Below, piece by piece: positions 1 through 5,285 of a stretch of 7,132 bases of DNA. The position numbers and the translations under genes are program-made. Source of the stretch: NAK82 sp036172345 (lineage in GTDB: Bacteria; Chloroflexota; Anaerolineae; 4572-78; NAK82); NCBI GenBank assembly GCA_036172345.1, contig JASFBB010000377.1, positions 1 through 7,132 of the forward strand, read 5' to 3'. How positions within the stretch are numbered: the stretch's first letter is position 1; every line of letters starts with the position of its first letter. The notes beneath the pieces are model-generated. The model did no database searches and was not told where the DNA came from. It saw only the letters and a list, made by a program, of their open reading frames with translations.

Positions 1-960
1 GCGCAGGAACGCCTCGAACGTCTCCGGAGCCACGGTCAGAAAGGTGGTGTAGCGCATGCTGTCGAACAGGCCGACTGTCAGCGGCTCTGCTGCGCCGCTG
101 TCATACAGCACCTTGAGCCCCCAGTAGAATTGGGCTGCTACGGCCTGCGCACATGCCCGTGCAAACGGGCATGTCGCCGCCATCACTACAGTCCATGAAC
201 GTTTGCCACTGCCCAACGGATGCAAATGCACTGCCCGTACCCGATAACCCAGTTGCTCCAAAGCAAGGCGGATGGCCTCGGGGTCCACCCCTTCGAGGAC
301 AGTCACCGTCACCAAGCGTTCGACGCTGCCGTGCTCGCCCACCGCTTCCAGGCGGTAAGTGGTAGTCTTTTGCGGATAGACCACGGTGCTGCCCGGCGCA
401 GTAACCCCTTGGCCATCCAGATAAGCTGCCACTCCGCCGCTCAGATCCCAGCTGAGCGTAGCCGGCTCGCCGGCGCGCACCTGGCATGGAGAGCAACTGA
501 AATGGTGGATCACCGGCAGACCGCGCACTTCGATGGTGACTGCTTTCTCACTGCGCCCGTTCGGATTGACCGCCACCAGGCGATACGTGGTGGTTTGATC
601 GGGGCGCACCCGCAGCGAGCCCGGCGCCTCAACACCTCGCCCGTCCAGGGTGACCCAGCGCGCGCCGCGCACATTCCAGTGCAGCGTGGCAAACTCGCCC
701 GGATCAATGGCACACGGGTCACACCGAAACTCCTCGATGACAGGCATAAAGGGCTCCGGCGTCTCAGCCGCTTGGGGTGTGACAGTGGGAGATAATGATG
801 GGGATACCATCGCATCTTCTGCTGCGAATAAGCTAACAGCGCCGCCTAAGACACCCAGTAATCCCAAAAACGTCAAAGCGGATGCCCATTTGATGGACTG
901 AGTGAGTAGATGGTGAAAAAGTGAAACCTTGCCTAACGACTTAGAAAGTTTCGTCCTCAT
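1..960 (-). CDS. Membrane-anchored or secreted protein with two Ig-like repeats, 3' end outside window
   Basis: The reading frame is open for 320 codons from the ATG at 960 to the left edge, so the C-terminus is missing. Residues 1-25 are basic and polar. Residues 26-47 are a hydrophobic segment, either an uncleaved anchor or a signal peptide. A Pro/Thr/Ser-rich linker follows (about 52-72). Residues 73-148 and 149-224 are two ungapped 76-residue repeats, about half identical, of the bacterial Ig-like type: a Gly-Glu-x-Ala-Thr-Leu-x-Trp strand, an Ala-Pro-Gly-Ser turn and a Thr-Thr-Thr-Tyr-Arg-Leu strand. Each carries Cys-x-Pro-Cys near its start (C80/C83, C156/C159). Residues 225-320 are a different, unrecognised domain containing Cys-Pro-Phe-Ala-Arg-Ala-Cys. 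An AGGA ribosome site lies 9 nt before the ATG, and an in-frame TAG 9 nt upstream fixes this start. The repeat-coding part is visibly richer in G and C than alaS. Such repeats usually serve as extracellular spacers or adhesive modules. The specific function is unknown, and the gene is transcribed divergently from alaS. Confidence 0.85.
   Translation of the reverse strand, partial: MRTKLSKSLGKVSLFHHLLTQSIKWASALTFLGLLGVLGGAVSLFAAEDAMVSPSLSPTVTPQAAETPEPFMPVIEEFRCDPCAIDPGEFATLHWNVRGARWVTLDGRGVEAPGSLRVRPDQTTTYRLVAVNPNGRSEKAVTIEVRGLPVIHHFSCSPCQVRAGEPATLSWDLSGGVAAYLDGQGVTAPGSTVVYPQKTTTYRLEAVGEHGSVERLVTVTVLEGVDPEAIRLALEQLGYRVRAVHLHPLGSGKRSWTVVMAATCPFARACAQAVAAQFYWGLKVLYDSGAAEPLTVGLFDSMRYTTFLTVAPETFEAFLR
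151..174. repeat. Perfect 10-bp inverted repeat with 4-nt loop
   Basis: Arm ACATGCCCGT (151-160), loop GCAA (161-164) and arm ACGGGCATGT (165-174) are perfectly complementary. It lies inside the leftward coding frame, where it encodes the Cys-Pro-Phe-Ala-Arg-Ala-Cys segment. On a plus-strand transcript the loop would be a GNRA tetraloop; on the sense mRNA the loop is UUGC. No run of T follows on either strand, so it does not look like a terminator. Confidence 0.75.
289..516 (-). repeat. Ig-like repeat 2 of the leftward gene
   Basis: Encodes residues 149-224. It has the same landmarks as the preceding repeat: Pro-Val-Ile, Cys-Ser-Pro-Cys, Gly-Glu-Pro-Ala-Thr-Leu-Ser-Trp, Leu-Asp-Gly, Ala-Pro-Gly-Ser and Thr-Thr-Thr-Tyr-Arg-Leu. 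The Cys pair falls at the same place in both copies, so it was present before duplication or kept by selection. Confidence 0.8.
517..744 (-). repeat. Ig-like repeat 1 of the leftward gene
   Basis: Encodes residues 73-148. Landmarks are Pro-Val-Ile, then Cys-Asp-Pro-Cys, Gly-Glu-Phe-Ala-Thr-Leu-His-Trp, Leu-Asp-Gly, Ala-Pro-Gly-Ser and Thr-Thr-Thr-Tyr-Arg-Leu. It directly abuts the second repeat, has the same length and needs no gaps to align. By hand I count 38 identical residues of 76, which points to a tandem duplication that has since diverged. Confidence 0.8.
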
Positions 961-969
961 TCGTATCTA

Positions 970-973
970 TCCT
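970..973 (-). promoter_or_regulatory. Ribosome binding site of the leftward Ig-like gene
   Basis: AGGA on the minus strand, 9 nt before the ATG at 960. It supports that start, which also precedes the hydrophobic segment. The next in-frame Met (residue 51) would lose the segment. Confidence 0.55.
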
Positions 974-976
974 GTA

Positions 977-986
977 GAGATATCTT
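977..986. repeat. GAGATATCTT copy 1 (leftward gene 5' region)
   Basis: This 10-mer contains the 8-bp palindrome AGATATCT. It lies between the predicted leftward promoter and the ribosome site of the Ig-like gene. An identical copy occurs at 1155-1164 in the alaS leader. It could be an operator half of a divergent control region, or a coincidence. Confidence 0.3.
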
Positions 987-993
987 ACCCATA

Positions 994-1022
994 ATTCTAC
1001 CACACCTCTGCCACCCACCGAA
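994..1022 (-). promoter_or_regulatory. Possible leftward promoter for the Ig-like gene
   Basis: On the minus strand a TAGAAT hexamer (999-994, one mismatch to TATAAT) has a TG two bases upstream. A poor -35 candidate, TTCGGT (1022-1017), sits 17 nt before it. Transcription would start near 987, giving a leader of under 30 nt. The -35 match is weak, so this is tentative. Confidence 0.35.
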
Positions 1023-1056
1023 TTCTCGCCGAGTTCTTCGCTTGTGAAACCCTCTT

Positions 1057-1085
1057 TTGACATCCTCTTTTTCTCCCGTTACAAT
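1057..1085 (+). promoter_or_regulatory. Sigma-70-type promoter of the alaS operon
   Basis: TTGACA (1057-1062), a 17-nt spacer, then TACAAT (1080-1085). The -35 is perfect, the spacing ideal, and the -10 has one mismatch. Transcription would start near 1092, leaving an untranslated leader of about 135 nt before alaS. I see no other promoter before the FtsA-like, membrane-protein and ruvX-like genes, so it probably drives all four. Confidence 0.75.
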
Positions 1086-1101
1086 CTCTTTATCAAGTCA
1101 T

Positions 1102-1159
1102 GTGCAGAGGTACTTTGATAATCTCCAACGGTTCTGCACCTCAACGATTACGGGGAGAT
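1102..1159 (+). promoter_or_regulatory. Inverted repeat and possible pseudoknot in the alaS leader
   Basis: GTGCAGA (1102-1108) and TCTGCAC (1133-1139) form a perfect 7-bp inverted repeat spaced by 24 nt, just after the predicted transcription start. ATCTCC (1121-1126) in the loop is complementary to GGAGAT (1154-1159), so an H-type pseudoknot is possible in the RNA. In E. coli AlaRS is known to bind a palindrome near its own transcription start and repress the gene. Whether this repeat acts similarly, as DNA or RNA, is inference. I found no T-box signature sequence. Confidence 0.35.
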
Positions 1160-1164
1160 ATCTT
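1155..1164. repeat. GAGATATCTT copy 2 (alaS leader)
   Basis: Identical to the 10-mer at 977-986, including the AGATATCT palindrome. It overlaps the 3' strand of the possible leader pseudoknot. The two copies lie on either side of the main rightward promoter. Confidence 0.3.
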
Positions 1165-1226
1165 TTGAGCTCATGTGTGCCACCTTCTAGTCCAATATCG
1201 CTTCGAAAACGGGGGCTTCGCGTGCT

Positions 1227-3941
1227 ATGAATAGTGCCCAGATCCGCCAGGCCTTTCTGGATTACTTTCGCCGAAATGGACATGTCATCGTGCCGAGTGC
1301 TTCACTTGTGCCCAGCAATGATCCTACATTGTTGTTCACCAATGCCGGTATGGTGCAGTTCAAAGACGTTTTCTTGGGCCTGGAAAAGCGTGACTATCAA
1401 CGCGCTGTAACAGTACAAAAGTGTATGCGCGTTTCCGGAAAACACAACGATCTCGAAAACGTGGGACCCTCCCCTCGACACCACACGTTCTTCGAGATGT
1501 TGGGAAATTTTTCCTTCGGTGACTACTTTAAGAGGGAGGCTATCCACTACGCCTACGAGTGCTTGACCCAGGTGTACCGACTTGATCCTGATCATCTCTA
1601 CTACACGGTGCACCACGATGACAATGAGTCTTATGGATATTGGATTAATGACATTGGGATTGACCCTGCCCGCGTCCACCGTATGGGGGATAAAACCAAT
1701 TTCTGGATGATGGGCGATGTTGGTCCGTGTGGTCCCACGAGCGAAGTGCATTATGACTGGGGGCCAGAGTACTGCACATGCGGACAACCAGACTGCAGCG
1801 TCGCTCTTGACAACGGATGTGAGCGTTGGTTGGAGATATGGAATCTGGTTTTTATGCAGTTTAACCAGAGATCGGATGGTACGCGTGTTCCACTCCCGCG
1901 CACCGGAGTGGATACCGGGATGGGTTTAGAACGCATTGTGGCTGTCATCCAGGGAAAACGCAGCAATTACGACACTGACCTGTTCACACCAATTATGGAT
2001 CGGGTACAGCAGCTGCTCGGCCACAATGCTGAGCAACGCGCACAACATATAGTGGCGTATCGCGTTATCGCCGACCACAGCCGCGCGGTAACCTTTATGA
2101 TCGCCGATGGTGTTATACCTGGTAACGAGGGCAGACGATACGTCCTGCGCCTCATCTTGCGACGTGCTGCGCGCTATGGTCGTATGGCCGGCTTCACCGG
2201 ACCTTTTCTAGCTGAGGTCGCGCGTGTGGTGATCGACCAGATGTCTCCACACTACACCGAGCTGCGCACCCGTGCCGATTTCATCCTGAATGTCATCACC
2301 CAGGAGGAAGAACGTTTTTATCAGACCTATGAGTTTGGGCTCAATATGTTGACCGAACTCATAGAGCAGCTGAAAAAGGATGGACGTACCACCATTCCGG
2401 GCACCGACGTCTTCAAATTGCACACTACATACGGATTCCCTTTCGAGCTCACGCGTGACATCGCGGCGGAAAACGGCTTGCTCGTTGACGAAGATGGCTA
2501 TCGGGAAGCGATGGCAGAGCACGAAAAGGTGTCTTCATCGGAGCGCTTCAAGCTAGCCGATCTGGACAACCTGGCTTTCTATGCCGATCTGCTCGAACGG
2601 TTGAAGGCGGAGCGCAAGCTAGGCCCTCAAGGGGTCAACTATAATCCCTACGAGGCTGCCGAGGTTGAGACAAAAGTCGTGGCAATCTTGCAGGATAGAG
2701 CGCCTGTCCGCGAAGCTCGGGCAGGAGAACAGCTGGAGATTGTACTGACCGACACCGTTTTCTACGTGGAGTCAGGAGGTCAAGTCAGTGACACAGGTTT
2801 GATTGCCCATTTCCACAGCCCAGATTCTCCTCCGATCTGGGAGTTTCAAGTGCAAGACGTACGCCAACCGGTAACTGGGCTGATCGTCCACATCGGACAG
2901 GTTAAGTCGGGTATCGTACGCGTAGATGACACCGTTTGGGCCTCAGTAGATTTAGATCGCCGTTGGGATATTATGCGCAATCATACTGCTACGCATCTTC
3001 TACATAGCGAGTTGCGCTACGTGCTCGGCGAGCACGTCCAACAGGCAGGCTCCTTGGTGGCACCGGATCATCTACGTTTTGACTTTACTCACCCTACTAT
3101 GCTGACTCAAGAGGAACTACGTACAATTGAAAACCTAGTAAACGAAGCGATCCTGGCCAATTATGCCGTGCGCATCGAACAGAAAGAATATCGTCGGGCT
3201 GTCGCCGAGGGAGCGGTAGCTCTTTTCGGAGAGAAATACGGAGATGTAGTGCGAGTGGTGAAAATTGGTGAGGACGACGAGATCTTCAGCCAGGAGCTGT
3301 GTGGTGGCACTCATGTAGAGTACACCGGCGATATTGGACTGTTCTATATCGTATCCGAGAGCGGTGTTGCGGCTGGTATCCGGCGTATCGAAGCGGTGAC
3401 AGGCCGTCATGCTTATCAACTGGTGCAGAAGCGGATGACGGCACTGGATGCAGCAGCAGCTTTCTTGGGATGCGATCCTGAAGAGATAGACCGCAAAGTG
3501 CTGAGTCTCCTGGACCAGTTGCAATCTAAAGAAAAGATGATCACCAATTTGCGGCGCGAGCTCGCTCGTCGAGATTTCGAGCATATTCTGGGCGAAGTCA
3601 AAAGAGTTGATAGTGTGAATGTGCTATCTGCCAAAGTGGATGTAGGTGATATAACCACATTACGTGAGATGAGTGACTGGTTTCGTGAGCGGCTTGGCTC
3701 AGGAGTGATCGTTTTAGGCACCATATTGAACGGAAAGCCTAACTTTGTGGCCGCCGTGACTCCTGATCTGGTACAAAGAGGGGTGCATGCTGGCAATCTT
3801 GTGCGCGCTGTAGCGCAAAGAGTAGGAGGAAGCGGTGGCGGCAAGCCCACTTTGGCGCAAGCGGGAGGACACGATGTAGCGCGTATGGATGAGGCATTGG
3901 AAGTGGTGCCGGATTTAGTGCGCCAAGCACTACATGATTGA
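1227..3941 (+). CDS. alaS: Alanyl-tRNA synthetase
   Basis: Charges tRNA-Ala with alanine in the cytoplasm and hydrolyses mischarged Ser- or Gly-tRNA-Ala. At 904 residues it is slightly longer than usual and complete. The class II catalytic domain comes first: Thr-Asn-Ala-Gly-Met at 38-42, motif 2 around R68-R84 with the following His-His-Thr-Phe-Phe-Glu-Met, and motif 3 Asp-Thr-Gly-Met-Gly-Leu-Glu-Arg at 229-236. The editing domain has Ser-Gly-Gly-Gln at 516-519 and the zinc ligands H586/H590 (HxxxH) and C692/H696 (CxxxH). A helical stretch at about 739-790 leads to the C-Ala domain, with the Gly-rich motif GGSGGGKPTLAQAGG at 867-881. The start matches the family N-terminus (Ile-Arg-Gln-Ala-Phe-Leu-Asp at 6-12), though its ribosome site is poor (GGGGG 11 nt upstream). 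A Cys cluster (183, 185, 190, 198) lies where E. coli AlaRS lacks cysteines. It heads the rightward operon. Confidence 0.97.
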   Translation: MNSAQIRQAFLDYFRRNGHVIVPSASLVPSNDPTLLFTNAGMVQFKDVFLGLEKRDYQRAVTVQKCMRVSGKHNDLENVGPSPRHHTFFEMLGNFSFGDYFKREAIHYAYECLTQVYRLDPDHLYYTVHHDDNESYGYWINDIGIDPARVHRMGDKTNFWMMGDVGPCGPTSEVHYDWGPEYCTCGQPDCSVALDNGCERWLEIWNLVFMQFNQRSDGTRVPLPRTGVDTGMGLERIVAVIQGKRSNYDTDLFTPIMDRVQQLLGHNAEQRAQHIVAYRVIADHSRAVTFMIADGVIPGNEGRRYVLRLILRRAARYGRMAGFTGPFLAEVARVVIDQMSPHYTELRTRADFILNVITQEEERFYQTYEFGLNMLTELIEQLKKDGRTTIPGTDVFKLHTTYGFPFELTRDIAAENGLLVDEDGYREAMAEHEKVSSSERFKLADLDNLAFYADLLERLKAERKLGPQGVNYNPYEAAEVETKVVAILQDRAPVREARAGEQLEIVLTDTVFYVESGGQVSDTGLIAHFHSPDSPPIWEFQVQDVRQPVTGLIVHIGQVKSGIVRVDDTVWASVDLDRRWDIMRNHTATHLLHSELRYVLGEHVQQAGSLVAPDHLRFDFTHPTMLTQEELRTIENLVNEAILANYAVRIEQKEYRRAVAEGAVALFGEKYGDVVRVVKIGEDDEIFSQELCGGTHVEYTGDIGLFYIVSESGVAAGIRRIEAVTGRHAYQLVQKRMTALDAAAAFLGCDPEEIDRKVLSLLDQLQSKEKMITNLRRELARRDFEHILGEVKRVDSVNVLSAKVDVGDITTLREMSDWFRERLGSGVIVLGTILNGKPNFVAAVTPDLVQRGVHAGNLVRAVAQRVGGSGGGKPTLAQAGGHDVARMDEALEVVPDLVRQALHD

Positions 3942-3980
3942 AAAATGGGCATTTCCACGTAGTAAGAAAAATATCCTGCG

Positions 3981-5285
3981 ATGCGCACTCTCTTCGATTC
4001 GATTAGAAACCATTCATTGGGCTCCTTCAGCATCCCCCTGAAAACAAGACACGCGCGGTACAAGTATCTTAGCTTGCTCGATATTGGCGCCGAATCACTG
4101 AAAGCTGTGGTGACACAACGGGAAGACGATACGATACGAATTCTGGGTTACGGCATCACCTCTGCGCGTGCTGGTAGCCTTGATGGTGACCGTGCAGCAA
4201 TCCTCACACTTGCTGCCGCTGCAGAAGAGGCATTGACAATCGCAGAGGATCATACGCTGTCAGGTCTAGGATATAAGGTAGTGCCAGACGATGCGGTTTT
4301 CTGCCTGCCAGCGCGTTTCATCCGCGGCAAGCTGCTCACGCTGTGCCAAAGGCGCCCTGATCCGACAGTGCCTATCTCGGCACGTGAGGTGAAAAGGTTG
4401 TGTGGACGAGCAAGAACCCTACTCCGCGAACAATTATCCATTCGAAATGAACAAGACGAAACATGGGAACCACTTGCTCCAACGAATAGCTTGGTGCTCT
4501 TCGTTGATGGCTATCCAGTCAGTGATGCAACTGGCCTTAAGGGTAAGGTGCTCGCTGTGTCTATTTTTGGGGCCGCTGTGCCATCCAAGATTATGCGCTC
4601 GGTAGTGGCCATTGCTAATAGGTTGGAGATTTTTCCCTGCGCAATTATGGCCGTGCCACAATCTTTGGCAACATTGGTGCCACAGCACGACGCGATTCTG
4701 CTCGACGTAGGCCATCAGGGCACCAGCCTTAGTCTGATCCGCCACGGAGCCCTGGTTGCATCCATGTGGTGGCCACAGGGAGGTGAATATATTACAACTA
4801 GCCTTGCACGAACGTTTCGTTGTATGCCGGAGCATGCGGAGGCATTGAAACGTGCCTATGTGGACAATACCCTCTCTCAAGAGGATGTCTCGCTGGTACA
4901 ATGTGCCTTAAAAAAACCGGTGGACGACTGGGTCGATTCACTTATATCTGGGCTACGCACTCTGGCAAGTGAGTATTGGCATAGTACGTCGGGGATATTA
5001 ACATATAATAGGGAGACATTGGCTATTGGGCACGGTGAAGGTGTCCTGCCTGGTCGTGTGTTTATCACAGGAGGCGGGAGCTTGCTCCCGGACCTTGTCT
5101 TATCAATGCGCAGTTTGGAAAGGGCGGTAGGGATACACTTCGATCGAGCCATAGAGATTGAGTCTTTGGGGCGTTCTCTAGGCGTACGCCGACCAGGCCA
5201 TCCTCTTTTGCTTCATGTGCCCCCTCAACCTACGAGAGACTTTCTGGCACCTGCGATCGGGCTGGCAACTAGTGTGATATGGTGA
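3981..5285 (+). CDS. FtsA/PilM-like actin-fold ATPase
   Basis: A 434-residue cytoplasmic protein of the actin/Hsp70 ATPase fold. The phosphate-1 loop is Leu-Asp-Ile-Gly at 33-36. The phosphate-2 loop is Leu-Asp-Val-Gly-His-Gln-Gly-Thr at 241-248, followed by Gly-Gly-Glu-Tyr-Ile-Thr at 267-272. The adenosine motif Thr-Gly-Gly-Gly-Ser lies at 363-367, and the end reads Pro-Ala-Ile-Gly-Leu-Ala as in FtsA and PilM. The middle (about 95-225), with Val-Asp-Gly-Tyr at 175-178 and Gly-Leu-Lys-Gly at 185-188, resembles the FtsA 1C/SHS2 region. A basic extension of about 29 residues precedes the fold. I see no obvious C-terminal amphipathic membrane-targeting helix like that of FtsA. No good ribosome site precedes the ATG, 39 nt after alaS. 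It overlaps the next gene by 7 nt, which implies coupling and probably a complex. It is unlikely to be the true cell-division FtsA, since no ftsZ is nearby. PilM-like scaffold is the alternative. Confidence 0.8.
   Translation: MRTLFDSIRNHSLGSFSIPLKTRHARYKYLSLLDIGAESLKAVVTQREDDTIRILGYGITSARAGSLDGDRAAILTLAAAAEEALTIAEDHTLSGLGYKVVPDDAVFCLPARFIRGKLLTLCQRRPDPTVPISAREVKRLCGRARTLLREQLSIRNEQDETWEPLAPTNSLVLFVDGYPVSDATGLKGKVLAVSIFGAAVPSKIMRSVVAIANRLEIFPCAIMAVPQSLATLVPQHDAILLDVGHQGTSLSLIRHGALVASMWWPQGGEYITTSLARTFRCMPEHAEALKRAYVDNTLSQEDVSLVQCALKKPVDDWVDSLISGLRTLASEYWHSTSGILTYNRETLAIGHGEGVLPGRVFITGGGSLLPDLVLSMRSLERAVGIHFDRAIEIESLGRSLGVRRPGHPLLLHVPPQPTRDFLAPAIGLATSVIW

Noticed and set aside
220..795. Long plus-strand open frame opposite the leftward gene
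   Set aside because: The minus-strand frame shows a membrane segment and matched Ig-like repeats. The plus-strand translation has no recognisable domain and is its shadow.
1117..1122. Second -10-like GATAAT in the alaS leader
   Set aside because: The sequence 17 nt upstream has no -35 resemblance, and the TTGACA/TACAAT promoter is far better.
1092..1226. T-box riboswitch before alaS
   Set aside because: The leader is short for the class, and I see no T-box TGGNACCGCG-like sequence and no terminator hairpin with a T run.
3929..3963. Imperfect inverted repeat ACTACATG / CACGTAGT around the alaS stop, as a terminator
   Set aside because: The stem is short with one mismatch, and no T run follows. 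The close spacing of the next gene favours read-through.
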